DNA of 64,000 bases from Alistipes sp. (GCA_017381935.1 JAFOBG010000032.1:1-64000); one strand, 5' to 3'; numbered from the stretch's first letter, positions 26,964-35,700 are shown. Numbers and translations are program-made. The notes: generated from the sequence alone by a model not told the origin.

Positions 26964-27134
26964 ATGAGAAAGTTGTTACTATTTGTCATAGGCCTTCTCG
27001 GTTTTACTGTAACTGCGTGCGACCCTGAACCTATGGATATGTATGGTACTCCGGTAAAAGACTTTAATCAAGAGCAGATAAAGGATAATAGTGGGGTTGA
27101 CAATACAACACCTATGGCAGAAGAGGAGTTATAG
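26964..27134 (+). CDS. Second, 56-residue MYGTP lipoprotein
   Basis: A short gene starting four bases after the previous stop and ending 17 bases before the radical SAM gene. The signal peptide ends at VTAC (Cys19), then DPEPMDMYGTPVKDF (20-34) and a short acidic tail ending MAEEEL. The mature part is only about 38 residues, so it is little more than a lipid anchor, the MYGTP motif and a tail. That makes it look like a precursor peptide for the downstream enzyme. The reading frame, lipobox, shared motif and tight spacing support it being real. Product unknown. Confidence 0.8.
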   Translation: MRKLLLFVIGLLGFTVTACDPEPMDMYGTPVKDFNQEQIKDNSGVDNTTPMAEEEL

Positions 27135-27151
27135 TCTCATAAAGAGAATCT

Positions 27152-28225
27152 ATGGATATAGAGAAGTTAGGTCTAAGGAGACGTTTAGCGCTGGAAATAT
27201 GGCGATATTTAGAGGATGATATGGTAAAACATCATCCTCTTCGCCAATTATTTTGGGAGTGTACTCTGCGTTGCAATCTAAACTGTCGCCACTGCGGAAG
27301 TGATTGTAAGAATGTTGCCACTCAGCCAGATATGCCTATTGATGACTTTTTAGGAGTGTTGGATAATATAGCAGCGCATACAGACCCTCATAAAGTCTTT
27401 GTTATTATTACGGGTGGAGAGCCTTTGATGCGCAAAGATTTAGAACAGTGTGGTAGAGCTATATATGATAAGGGATTTCCGTGGGGAATGGTTACTAATG
27501 GTCTTGCCATGACGCCGATGCGTTTTCGTCGCCTTATTGATTCGGGAATGCACTCAGCCACGGTGTCGCTTGATGGACTGGAAACAGACCATACTTTTAT
27601 GCGATGTAATCCTCATAGCTTTGAGAAGGCTGTGGAGGCAATAAAACTGATGGCGGCAGAGCCAGATTTCTTATTTGATATTGTTACATGCGTTAATCGA
27701 CGCAATATTGATAATCTTGACCAAATAAAGGAATTGCTTATCTCTATCGGCTGTAAGGCTTGGAGACTGTTTACCGTCTTTCCTGCAGGACGAGCAGCGA
27801 CAGATGAACAGTTACAATTATCTAAAGAGCAGATGCATCAATTGATGCAATATATCGCTACAACTCGCAAAGAGGGACGAATATCTATTCAGTATGGCTG
27901 CGAGGGCTTTTTGGGTGCTTATGAGGGTGAGGTGAGAGATCGTTTCTTCGCTTGTCAGGCTGGAGTTACTGTAGGCTCAGTATTGGCTGATGGAGCTATC
28001 TCGGCTTGCGCAAGTATTAGAGCAAACTACCATCAGGGGAATATCTACAAAGATGATTTTTGGCAGGTGTGGAGCAATCGCTTTGAAATGTTCCGTAATC
28101 GAGATTGGATGAAAAAGGGACAGTGTGGTAAGTGTAAATTCTTCCGCTACTGCAAGGGTAATGGGATGCATCTTAGAGATGATAATGGCGAACTGATGTT
28201 CTGCCATATTGAAAGAATGAAGTAG
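27152..28225 (+). CDS. Radical SAM/SPASM enzyme of the rSAM/lipoprotein system
   Basis: 357 residues. The radical SAM cluster motif is C41-x3-C45-x2-C48 (CNLNCRHC). GGEP at about 88-91 is the usual SAM-binding motif. The C-terminal SPASM region carries Cys268, 286, 325, 328, 334 and 351 with the usual GNIYKDDFWQVW stretch, enough for extra 4Fe-4S clusters. SPASM enzymes mostly modify peptides or proteins. Two lipoproteins sharing MYGTP precede it in the same transcript and are the likely substrates. I recall this family as TIGR04133 but have not run a search. The chemistry is unknown, and the cytoplasmic site implies action before export. Confidence 0.85.
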   Translation: MDIEKLGLRRRLALEIWRYLEDDMVKHHPLRQLFWECTLRCNLNCRHCGSDCKNVATQPDMPIDDFLGVLDNIAAHTDPHKVFVIITGGEPLMRKDLEQCGRAIYDKGFPWGMVTNGLAMTPMRFRRLIDSGMHSATVSLDGLETDHTFMRCNPHSFEKAVEAIKLMAAEPDFLFDIVTCVNRRNIDNLDQIKELLISIGCKAWRLFTVFPAGRAATDEQLQLSKEQMHQLMQYIATTRKEGRISIQYGCEGFLGAYEGEVRDRFFACQAGVTVGSVLADGAISACASIRANYHQGNIYKDDFWQVWSNRFEMFRNRDWMKKGQCGKCKFFRYCKGNGMHLRDDNGELMFCHIERMK

Positions 28226-28235
28226 TAATTACGCT

Positions 28236-28289
28236 AACAGATAGTAAATAAAAGGAGCCTAACATATAAAGTGTTAGGCTCTATCTGTT
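28236..28289. terminator. Bidirectional terminator, nested inverted repeats
   Basis: AGCCTAACA/TGTTAGGCT (28256-28264, 28272-28280) lie within AACAGATAG/CTATCTGTT (28236-28244, 28281-28289), between the convergent rSAM and lpxA genes. Confidence 0.8.
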
Positions 28290-28301
28290 TGTCGTAATAT
28301 C

Positions 28302-29084
28302 CTACTTTGATGTGTAAGGCTTAATTACACCACGCTGAGAATTTCTGATAAACTCTATCAGATAGTCTCTCTCTGCAGACTGAGGTACTTGAGCCTCAGC
28401 CTCGTTGCAGGCGTTGAGGTAATTCATATCACTCTGGAAGAGAATACGGCATGTCTTTGTCAGGCTGTCGAGCTGCTCCTCTGTAAATCCACGACGCTGG
28501 AGGCCAATACGATTAAGACCTGCATAGCTTGATGTATCACTTCTTACGGTAATATATGGAGGCACGTCTTTAGAGAGAAGTGTTCCGCCTTGAAGCATTA
28601 CGTGGTCGCCAATCTTTACCCATTGGTGAATAGCGCAGTGGCCGCCGATTACTACCCAGTCGCCAACCTCAACTTCGCCGGCAAACGAACAACGGTTAGC
28701 TACAACACAGTGGCTTCCGATAACATCATCGTGAGCAACATGTACGTATGCCATAAGTAGGTTTCCATTGCCGATAACGGTCTTACCACGAGAGGCAGTA
28801 CCACGGCTGACAGTAACGTACTCACGAATATCATTGTCATCGCCAATCTCGGCAGTGGTCTTCTCTCCACGGAACTTAAGGTCCTGAGGAAGACAAGCGA
28901 TAGATGCTGCAGTGTGAATCTTGCAACGCTTGCCGATGCGAGCTCCGTCGTGTATTACAGCACCAGGGCCAATCCAGCAGTCATCACCGATAACTACGTC
29001 GCCTGCAATGTATGCAAAAGGCTCAACGGTTACATTGTTTCCAATCTGTGCATCTGGATGCACATATGCAAGTGGACTAATCAT
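28302..29084 (-). CDS. lpxA: UDP-N-acetylglucosamine acyltransferase LpxA
   Basis: The first enzyme of lipid A synthesis, cytoplasmic; it transfers a hydroxyacyl chain from ACP to UDP-GlcNAc. 260 residues, with left-handed beta-helix hexapeptide repeats along residues 1-190 (IGNNVTVEPFAYIAGDVVIG). The catalytic His lies in LMAYVHVAHD, and the helical C-terminal part is as usual. It follows lpxC/fabZ after 35 bases on the minus strand; both serve lipid A and fatty acid balance. Confidence 0.96.
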   Translation of the reverse strand: MISPLAYVHPDAQIGNNVTVEPFAYIAGDVVIGDDCWIGPGAVIHDGARIGKRCKIHTAASIACLPQDLKFRGEKTTAEIGDDNDIREYVTVSRGTASRGKTVIGNGNLLMAYVHVAHDDVIGSHCVVANRCSFAGEVEVGDWVVIGGHCAIHQWVKIGDHVMLQGGTLLSKDVPPYITVRSDTSSYAGLNRIGLQRRGFTEEQLDSLTKTCRILFQSDMNYLNACNEAEAQVPQSAERDYLIEFIRNSQRGVIKPYTSK

Positions 29085-29119
29085 AAGTTGTATTGTATTC
29101 TATAAATAAGTTAATAGTT

Positions 29120-30526
29120 TTATTTATTCTTAACAATCTGAGCCATAAGTTCAGCCTCACAGACGAGAGTTCCTGCTACAAATGCCTTACAAACCATTGA
29201 GGCAATGCCTCGACGCACAGGCGCTGATAGCTCACACTCTATTTGCAGAGTGTCGCCTGGAGTTACTTTGTGCTTGAAACGAACATTATCTATTCTAAGG
29301 AAATAGGTAGAGTAATTGCCCTTATCCTGCTCCTCTATATCGCTAAGTGCAAGTAAACCGCCGCATTGTGCCATTGCTTCGATGAGGAGTACACCCGGCA
29401 TTACAGGCTCTTCAGGGAAGTGCCCCTGGAAGAATGGCTCGTTTGCTGTAATATTCTTTACTCCGGCAATAGACATTCCGTCAATATGGAAGATACGGTC
29501 AATCAATAGGAACGGATAACGATGAGGGAGCATCTGACGTATCTCATTTACATCATATACAGGTGCAACTCTTGGATTATACTTAAAACGAGGCTTTACA
29601 CCCTCACGGCGAATAGTAGCACGAATCTGCTTCATGAACTCCGTATTGGCGAAGTGGCCCGGACGGGTTGCCCATACACGCCCCTTAATTCTAATGCCTA
29701 ATAGTGCGAAATCGCCCAATACATCGAGGAGTTTGTGGCGAGCAAGCTCATTATTTGCTCGTAGCTCAAGGTTGTTTAGATATCCGCCTGTTACACGAAT
29801 ATCCTTCTTGCCGAAGATAGTTTTAAGGTGCTCTAACTGCTCGTCAGATACAGGGTTCTCAACAACTACAATAGCGTTGTCAAGGTCTCCTCCCTTAATG
29901 AGGTTCATCTTGAAGAGTGGCTCCAACTCATGTAGGAATACAAATGTGCGGCATGGCGCAATCTTTGATGCGTAGTCATCTTCAGGAACAAGCACAGCAT
30001 ACTGATTACCCACAACCTTAGAGTTGTAGTCCACGTGTACAGAGACAGAAAACTCCTCATCAGGATAGAGAACAATAGCCACACCCTTTTCAGGAATGGT
30101 ATATACCTGCTTCTCACGTACCTCATAATATCTGCGCTCTGCGGCCTGCTCAACAAGACCAACACGTGCAATGCCCTCTGCATAAGCCTTAGCAGAACCA
30201 TCCATGATTGGAGTCTCGGTGTTGTCAATGTCAATCATAGCATTGTCGCAACCCATTGTCCAGAGTGCAGACATAATATGCTCGATTGTGCTTATGCGAA
30301 CACCATTAATCTCTATAGTTGTGCCTCGTGAGGTATCTGTTACATATTCACACAAAGCAGGAATTGTAGGCTGCCCCTCAATATCTACACGACGAAAGAC
30401 GATGCCGTGATCTGCTGGTGCCGGATTTACAGTCATGGTAACCTGTACGCCTGTGTGCAGTCCCTTGCCAGAGAATGTTAAAGGAGCTGCAAGAGTCTGC
30501 TGTTTTGTGGATGAAGTTGTAGTCAT
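29120..30526 (-). CDS. LpxC-FabZ bifunctional protein
   Basis: 468 residues joining two enzymes. Residues about 1-310 are LpxC, the zinc deacetylase that commits UDP-acyl-GlcNAc to lipid A (HIMSALWTMGCDNAMIDID, and the later ELARHKLLDVLGD, whose His and Asp are zinc ligands). Residues about 320-468 are FabZ, the hydroxyacyl-ACP dehydratase (LPHRYPFLLIDRI and FFQGHFPEEPVMPGVLLIEA, with the catalytic His and Glu). The fusion is normal in Bacteroidota and lets lipid A and fatty acid synthesis be made in a fixed ratio. It is the first gene of lpxC/fabZ-lpxA. Confidence 0.96.
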   Translation of the reverse strand: MTTTSSTKQQTLAAPLTFSGKGLHTGVQVTMTVNPAPADHGIVFRRVDIEGQPTIPALCEYVTDTSRGTTIEINGVRISTIEHIMSALWTMGCDNAMIDIDNTETPIMDGSAKAYAEGIARVGLVEQAAERRYYEVREKQVYTIPEKGVAIVLYPDEEFSVSVHVDYNSKVVGNQYAVLVPEDDYASKIAPCRTFVFLHELEPLFKMNLIKGGDLDNAIVVVENPVSDEQLEHLKTIFGKKDIRVTGGYLNNLELRANNELARHKLLDVLGDFALLGIRIKGRVWATRPGHFANTEFMKQIRATIRREGVKPRFKYNPRVAPVYDVNEIRQMLPHRYPFLLIDRIFHIDGMSIAGVKNITANEPFFQGHFPEEPVMPGVLLIEAMAQCGGLLALSDIEEQDKGNYSTYFLRIDNVRFKHKVTPGDTLQIECELSAPVRRGIASMVCKAFVAGTLVCEAELMAQIVKNK

Positions 30527-30553
30527 AATTAAATGTTAAAAATATTATGGGTA

Positions 30554-30590
30554 CAAATATAGTAATTTTTCAGAATAAATGCTACATTTG
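30554..30590. promoter_or_regulatory. Divergent -7 elements for lpxC/fabZ and the TonB-like gene
   Basis: The minus strand reads TATATTTG at 30554-30561 and the plus strand TACATTTG at 30583-30590. Both fit TAnnTTTG and lie 24-28 bases from their start codons. Confidence 0.5.
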
Positions 30591-30613
30591 TACAGACAAA
30601 ACGCAATCAATTG

Positions 30614-31456
30614 ATGAAAGAGAGAGAACAAGAAATTGAAAAAGCGTCAAATGGAACATTAGAGGAGGTGCAAAATTCCCCTCATAAGGTTCGTCGAAAG
30701 CCATTGCGTCTCCCTTTTGATAATCGCAGTGAGGATATTGGTAGCTGGGCTTATGACCATAGGGTAGGACTCTGTATTACTATTATTGTCTATCTTATTT
30801 TAGGAATTACATTTTTTGCCTCCAAAATAGTTATAGGGCGTAAAGTTTCTCAGCAGGGTATGTATATTGATTTACAGAGTGTCGAGTTGCTTGAAAAGGA
30901 GCGAGATCGTCTTGCAGAGGAGGTGCGTCGTGCAAATGAGAATATAGATTGGAGTAAGATTCGCAATACCTCATCAAATGAAAATGCTCTTAATGAAAAC
31001 CTTGCTGACGACAGAGGAACAAACACCTCTGCGCTAAACTCTGATGCTGAGGATGTTGAAGCACGTATGCGTGCTAATAGAGAGGCTTATGAGCAAGGAC
31101 TGAGAGATGCGAAAAGAGCTGGCGAAAGAGATGAGGAGACAGTACAAAAGACAGATGTAAATAGTGATAAAAAGGTTAAAGGCCGTGTTACAGTCTCCTT
31201 CTCCTTTACAAATCCTGTGCGATATTCTCGCCACCTTGTAAAACCGGCATATCGTTGCGAGGGTGGAGGTGAGGTTGAGGTAAAGGTGTGTGTTGATAGG
31301 GCAGGTAAGGTGCTTTATGCCTATGTGGAATCTGGAGGCGATGAATGTATGCGCCAAACTGCTGTTTCGGCAGCTAAAGGTTCACGCTTTGATCATAATG
31401 ATAATGCACCTGCAAAGCAGGAAGGAGTTATTACGTATATATTTATACCACAGTAG
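30614..31456 (+). CDS. TonB-like energy transducer protein
   Basis: 280 residues. A basic N-terminal region is followed by one membrane helix (about 50-74, VGLCITIIVYLILGITFFAS), a long charged and probably coiled or extended middle section (about 85-190, rich in Glu, Arg and Asn), and a TonB-like C-terminal domain (about 195-280, with GEVEVKVCVDRAGKVLYAYV). TonB passes proton-motive energy to outer-membrane transporters such as SusC. It starts at ATG 30614; the TTG three bases earlier is not needed. It stands alone, away from the exbB/exbD genes at 40400. The call is fairly sure, the partner is unknown. Confidence 0.75.
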   Translation: MKEREQEIEKASNGTLEEVQNSPHKVRRKPLRLPFDNRSEDIGSWAYDHRVGLCITIIVYLILGITFFASKIVIGRKVSQQGMYIDLQSVELLEKERDRLAEEVRRANENIDWSKIRNTSSNENALNENLADDRGTNTSALNSDAEDVEARMRANREAYEQGLRDAKRAGERDEETVQKTDVNSDKKVKGRVTVSFSFTNPVRYSRHLVKPAYRCEGGGEVEVKVCVDRAGKVLYAYVESGGDECMRQTAVSAAKGSRFDHNDNAPAKQEGVITYIFIPQ

Positions 31457-31457
31457 T

Positions 31458-31488
31458 TTTGATGTAAAAATAACATCAAATGTGATGT
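31458..31488. promoter_or_regulatory. Overlapping dyads upstream of korA
   Basis: TTTGATGT/ACATCAAA (31458-31465, 31473-31480) and ACATCA/TGATGT (31473-31478, 31483-31488) share the middle arm, so only one can pair at a time. No T-run follows. The site lies 60 bases ahead of korA and could be an operator or a simple attenuator. Confidence 0.35.
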
Positions 31489-31548
31489 AAAGATATTAGA
31501 GTATAAACTGAAAACTGAACTTACAAGGACCAACTAAACTATAAATAA

Positions 31549-33387
31549 ATGGAACAACAAAATTCGCTGCTTAAAGATGTCGTGATTCGTTTTTCGGGCG
31601 ATTCGGGCGATGGTATGCAGTTGACGGGAACGTTATTTTCCGAAACATCGGCTTTGGCCGGTAATGCTATTTCGACTTTTCCGGACTATCCTGCAGAGAT
31701 TAGGGCTCCGCAAGGAACTGTTGCGGGAGTGTCTGGCTTTCAGGTGCACTTTGGCTCTGCAGGCATTACTAATCCGGGAGATAAGTGTGATGTCCTTGTG
31801 GCTATGAACCCTGCAGCTCTTAAAGCAAATGTTGCTTTTTTGAAGCAGGATGCAACCATTATTATTGATGGAGATTCAATTACTGCAGATAATATAGCAA
31901 AAGCGAGTTTTGCGACAGATAATCCACTTGCTGAGCTCGAATTATTAGATCGTAATATAATTATTGCTCGTATTACGACCATGACAAAAGAGGCGTTATC
32001 AGATTCGGCTCTTGATAATAAAGCTAAGGTTAAGTGTAAGAATATGTTTGCGCTTGGTATATGTCTATATATTACCGACCGTACAACAGCGCACGCTCAC
32101 GACTATATCAATGCGAAGTTTGGTCGAAAGAATCCTGCTGTGGCAGAGGCTAATAATCTTGTTATTGAGGCGGGTTATAACTATGCGGCCAACAACCACC
32201 TATCACACAATGCTTATGCCGTAGAGCCTGCGGGATTGCCAAAGGGTAAGTATCGTACAATCAATGGAAATGTGGCTACGGCGTGGGGATTTATTGCTGC
32301 TTCTGAAAAGAGCTCTCGACCACTCTTCTGTGGCTCATATCCTATCACCCCGGCAACTGTAATTCTTGAGGAGCTTGCAAAGCATAAATCGTTGGGTGTA
32401 AAGACAGTACAGGCAGAGGATGAGATTGCGGGTATCTGTACAGCAGTAGGTGCTGCTTATGCTGGCAACTTCGCAGTTACAACCACTTCAGGCCCTGGAT
32501 TGTCTCTTAAGAGTGAAGCTTTGGGTCTTGCTGTGATGGCAGAGTTGCCGCTTGTTGTGGTTGATGTTCAGCGAGGAGGTCCTTCGACCGGTTTACCAAC
32601 AAAGACAGAGCAGAGTGATCTTTTACAGGCACTTTATGGTAGAAATGGAGAGTGCCCTGTTCCTGTTATTGCCGCCTCAACACCAAGCGACTGCTTTAAA
32701 TATGCCTTTGAGGCCTCTAAGATAGCTATGGAACACATGACTCCGGTAGTGCTTCTTACTGATGGATTTATTGCAAACTCTTCTGAGGCGTGGGCAATAC
32801 CTAAGATGGCAGATATGCCTGCTATCAATCCTCCTATTGCTGAGAGTTCTGAACAGACATTTATGCCATATCGTAGAGATTCTCGACATGTTCGTAGTTG
32901 GGCCTTCCCTGGGGTTAAAGGTCTTGAACATCGTATAGGTGGTTTGGAGAAACATTTTGCAACGGGAAATATCTCTTATGAGCCTGCAAATCACGCTCTT
33001 ATGGTTGCTACTCGTGCAGCTAAGGTTGCAGCTATTGTGGAGGATATACCTCTTCAGAGCATTATGGGGCAAGCAACAGGTGAACTTCTTGTTGTTGGTT
33101 GGGGTGGTACACGAGGCCATATAGAATCAGCTGTATCTCAGATGCAGACAATGGGTTTTGCTGTCAGCCATTGTCATCTGAACTACCTTAACCCGCTACC
33201 GAAGAATGTGGAACAGATTTTTGCCGGTTTTAAGAGAATTCTGGTTTGTGAACTCAATGAGGGCCAGGCGGCATCGTATCTGCAGGGCCTCTTCCCTCAG
33301 TTTGTATTTGAGAGATTTAATAAGGTTGAGGGACAACCGTTTACAGTTGCTGAATTGTTGAATGCGTTTAATGAAAAATTGAGTTAA
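31549..33387 (+). CDS. korA: 2-Oxoglutarate (2-oxoacid):ferredoxin oxidoreductase subunit alpha
   Basis: The alpha subunit of a KorAB-type enzyme, which decarboxylates 2-oxoglutarate to succinyl-CoA with ferredoxin as acceptor (or runs in reverse). 612 residues: an N-terminal gamma-like domain (about 10-190, FSGDSGDGMQLTGTLFSE), then the alpha domain with GSYPITPATVILEELAK and the QAEDEIAGICTAVGAAYAG stretch near residue 300, and a C-terminal transketolase-like part. korB begins two bases after the stop, so the pair is translationally coupled. The 2-oxoglutarate assignment is by similarity; related enzymes use other 2-oxoacids. Confidence 0.88.
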   Translation: MEQQNSLLKDVVIRFSGDSGDGMQLTGTLFSETSALAGNAISTFPDYPAEIRAPQGTVAGVSGFQVHFGSAGITNPGDKCDVLVAMNPAALKANVAFLKQDATIIIDGDSITADNIAKASFATDNPLAELELLDRNIIIARITTMTKEALSDSALDNKAKVKCKNMFALGICLYITDRTTAHAHDYINAKFGRKNPAVAEANNLVIEAGYNYAANNHLSHNAYAVEPAGLPKGKYRTINGNVATAWGFIAASEKSSRPLFCGSYPITPATVILEELAKHKSLGVKTVQAEDEIAGICTAVGAAYAGNFAVTTTSGPGLSLKSEALGLAVMAELPLVVVDVQRGGPSTGLPTKTEQSDLLQALYGRNGECPVPVIAASTPSDCFKYAFEASKIAMEHMTPVVLLTDGFIANSSEAWAIPKMADMPAINPPIAESSEQTFMPYRRDSRHVRSWAFPGVKGLEHRIGGLEKHFATGNISYEPANHALMVATRAAKVAAIVEDIPLQSIMGQATGELLVVGWGGTRGHIESAVSQMQTMGFAVSHCHLNYLNPLPKNVEQIFAGFKRILVCELNEGQAASYLQGLFPQFVFERFNKVEGQPFTVAELLNAFNEKLS

Positions 33388-33389
33388 TT

Positions 33390-34415
33390 ATGGCTGAGTA
33401 TAAATATACACCTGAAAGTTTTAAATCAGATCAGCAGGTTAAGTGGTGTGCAGGTTGTGGCGACCATGCAGTCCTCAATGCTGTACAACGAGCTCTACCG
33501 GAGGTGGCAGATGCTCTTGATAAGCCGCATGAGAAGTTCGTATTTATCTCTGGTATCGGTTGTTCTTCTCGATTTATATACTATATGCGCACCTTTGGCT
33601 TTCATACCATCCATGGTCGTGCTGCGGCAGTGGCAACGGGCGTAAAGGTTGCAAATCCTGACCTTTCTGTATGGGTGTGTACAGGTGATGGCGATAGCCT
33701 TGCTATTGGAGGAAACCATTTCATCCATGCTATTCGTAGGAATGTGGATCTTAATATTATCCTCTTTAATAATGAGATTTATGGCCTTACAAAGGGCCAG
33801 TATTCGCCAACCACAAAACTTGGAACGATTACTAAAACCTCGCCTTATGGTACGGTAGAACATCCATTTAATCCGGGCGAACTTGCAATTGGAGCAAAAG
33901 CTACATTTTTTGCTCGTACTGTCGATGCTGAAGTTATACTCACTAAGGAACTTCTTGTGGAGGCGGCAAAACATCGTGGTACATCGGTTGTTGAGGCACT
34001 TGTTAACTGTATGATTTTCAATAATAAAACTCATGCCTCATTTGCCGCTGATAAGGCCACTCGAGCTGAAAATACGATAACCTTACGTCATGGAGAGAAG
34101 ATGCTATTCGGTGCAAATAAAGATAAGGGACTTGTCCTTGAAGGTCTTAAATTGAAGGTTGTTACAGTGGGCGAGGATGGCTATACAATAGATGATATTC
34201 TGACTCATGATGCGCATACTGAGGATACAACCTTACATTGTATGCTTGCAGCGATGAAATACCCAGAGTATCCTGTAGCTCTCGGTGTTATACGTTCTGT
34301 TGAGACTCCATGCTATGATACAGAGGTGGAAGCTCAGGTGAAGAGTGTTAAGGGTAGCTCAAATATTCAGTGTATGGATGATTTGTTGAACTCAGGCGAG
34401 ACCTTTACTCTGTAA
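33390..34415 (+). CDS. korB: 2-Oxoglutarate (2-oxoacid):ferredoxin oxidoreductase subunit beta
   Basis: 341 residues, the TPP-binding subunit. VKWCAGCGDHAVLNAV near the N-terminus and GIGCSSRFIYYMRTFGFHTI are typical of the beta chain. CTGDGDSLAIGGNHFIHAIR with NNEIYGLTKGQYSPTT is the TPP/Mg motif. It lies two bases after korA and acts with it in central metabolism. A stem-loop of the repeat family described at 34454 follows. Confidence 0.9.
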   Translation: MAEYKYTPESFKSDQQVKWCAGCGDHAVLNAVQRALPEVADALDKPHEKFVFISGIGCSSRFIYYMRTFGFHTIHGRAAAVATGVKVANPDLSVWVCTGDGDSLAIGGNHFIHAIRRNVDLNIILFNNEIYGLTKGQYSPTTKLGTITKTSPYGTVEHPFNPGELAIGAKATFFARTVDAEVILTKELLVEAAKHRGTSVVEALVNCMIFNNKTHASFAADKATRAENTITLRHGEKMLFGANKDKGLVLEGLKLKVVTVGEDGYTIDDILTHDAHTEDTTLHCMLAAMKYPEYPVALGVIRSVETPCYDTEVEAQVKSVKGSSNIQCMDDLLNSGETFTL

Positions 34416-34453
34416 TTTGTGTAATATCGGGTATCTACTACCGCTGGTTTAAT

Positions 34454-34498
34454 ATGGCTGCAATGGCTGTGCGATTTAGTACTATCCATTGCAGCCAT
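34454..34498 (+). repeat. Structured hairpin repeat, copy A
   Basis: ATGGCTGCAATGG and CCATTGCAGCCAT form a perfect 13-bp stem. The 19-base loop can add an inner GTGC/GTAC stem. A second copy at 63930-63978 has a near-identical loop but different, still pairing, arm bases. It lies downstream of korB and may work as a terminator or 3' stabiliser. Confidence 0.7.
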
Positions 34499-34570
34499 CT
34501 TTAACTGAACATTGTATCTGTTCCACTCTGCCGACAAAATTGCAAAAGGTGAAATTTTCTAAATGATAAT

Positions 34571-34595
34571 AAAAAACCTCCGTTTGCGGAGGTTT
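34571..34595 (-). terminator. Terminator of tsaD
   Basis: AAACCTCCG and CGGAGGTTT stem with a T6 run on the minus strand. Confidence 0.85.
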
Positions 34596-34631
34596 AAACT
34601 AACAGCCAATGGCTAAAGGCAAACAGATAAA

Positions 34632-35663
34632 CTAAATCATCTCTTCGTAACGGGCGATAGGTGCTGCGTCGAGTGTTGATAGCTCGCCTTTTAGGTATTT
34701 GTAATATCCTGCTACGGCAATCATGGCAGCGTTATCTGTTGTAAACTTAAGTTCGGGAAGGAATGTTCTCCAGTGGCGTTTTGCCCCCTCTTCTACTATG
34801 CGTGCTCTTAGAGCAGAGTTTGCAGAGACACCTCCTCCGAGAGCTATGTCTTTGATGTTGAACTGTTTGGCAGCCTTTATGAGCTTGTCAACCAATATAT
34901 CTACGACAGTATGGAGTAGTGATGCACACAGGTCTGCCTTGTTTTGCTCAATAAAGTTGGGGTTTTCGGCAATTGCATCTCGTAGTGTGTAGAGGAAAGA
35001 GGTTTTAAGACCTGAGAATGAGTAGTCAAGACCCTTGATGTGAGGCTTTGAGAACTTGAAGGCATTCTTGTCTCCCTCTTTTGCAAGACGGTCGATAATC
35101 GGTCCGCCAGGGTATGGTAGTCCCATCACCTTTGCGCACTTGTCCAATGCCTCACCGGCGGCATCGTCTATTGTTGTGCCGACAATCTCCATTTTGTCAG
35201 GTGCATCAACCTTTACAATCTGAGTATGTCCTCCGCTGACAAGCATACAGAGGAACGGATATTGTGGGTGCGGCAACTCCCTGTCGGGCATATCTACAAA
35301 GTGTGATAGTATATGTCCGTGTAGGTGGTTTACCTCGACCATAGGTATATTGTGTGCTATAGATAGCCCTTTGGTAAATGAGGTACCTACCATAAGAGAA
35401 CCGAGTAGGCCTGGACCTCTGGTAAAGGCGATGGCATCAACCTTATCAATTGTTATTCCTGCCTCTTTAAGTGCTGTGTCAACAACAGGAACGATGTTTT
35501 GTTGATGGGCTCGTGAGGCCAACTCGGGGATGACACCTCCATACTTTTCATGTACAGATTGGGATGCAATAACGCTTGAGAGAAGTGTCGTATTTCTCAA
35601 TACTGCGGCAGAAGTGTCGTCGCATGAGGATTCAATACCGAGGATTGTAATATTATTATCCAT
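34632..35663 (-). CDS. tsaD: tRNA threonylcarbamoyladenosine transferase TsaD
   Basis: A cytoplasmic enzyme that transfers the threonylcarbamoyl group to A37 of ANN-decoding tRNAs, working with TsaB and TsaE. 343 residues from ATG 35663 (MDNNITILGIESSCDDTSAA), the canonical start; the longer upstream frame is non-coding sequence in the divergent promoter region. Metal-binding motif VNHLHGHILSH and FLCMLVSGGHTQIV are seen, and ALGGGVSANSALR lies near the C-terminus. Monocistronic and divergent from the TamB-like gene. Confidence 0.96.
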   Translation of the reverse strand: MDNNITILGIESSCDDTSAAVLRNTTLLSSVIASQSVHEKYGGVIPELASRAHQQNIVPVVDTALKEAGITIDKVDAIAFTRGPGLLGSLMVGTSFTKGLSIAHNIPMVEVNHLHGHILSHFVDMPDRELPHPQYPFLCMLVSGGHTQIVKVDAPDKMEIVGTTIDDAAGEALDKCAKVMGLPYPGGPIIDRLAKEGDKNAFKFSKPHIKGLDYSFSGLKTSFLYTLRDAIAENPNFIEQNKADLCASLLHTVVDILVDKLIKAAKQFNIKDIALGGGVSANSALRARIVEEGAKRHWRTFLPELKFTTDNAAMIAVAGYYKYLKGELSTLDAAPIARYEEMI

Positions 35664-35692
35664 AAAATTTCGTAAAATCGAAAAAATAGTAC

Positions 35693-35700
35693 TATCTTTG
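35693..35700 (+). promoter_or_regulatory. -7 element of the tamB-like operon
   Basis: TATCTTTG, 88 bases ahead of ATG 35789. The -33 region reads TTTCG at 35668-35672. Confidence 0.55.

Noticed and set aside
29120..30526. LpxC-FabZ as a novel fusion
   Set aside because: This fusion is the standard arrangement in Bacteroidota.
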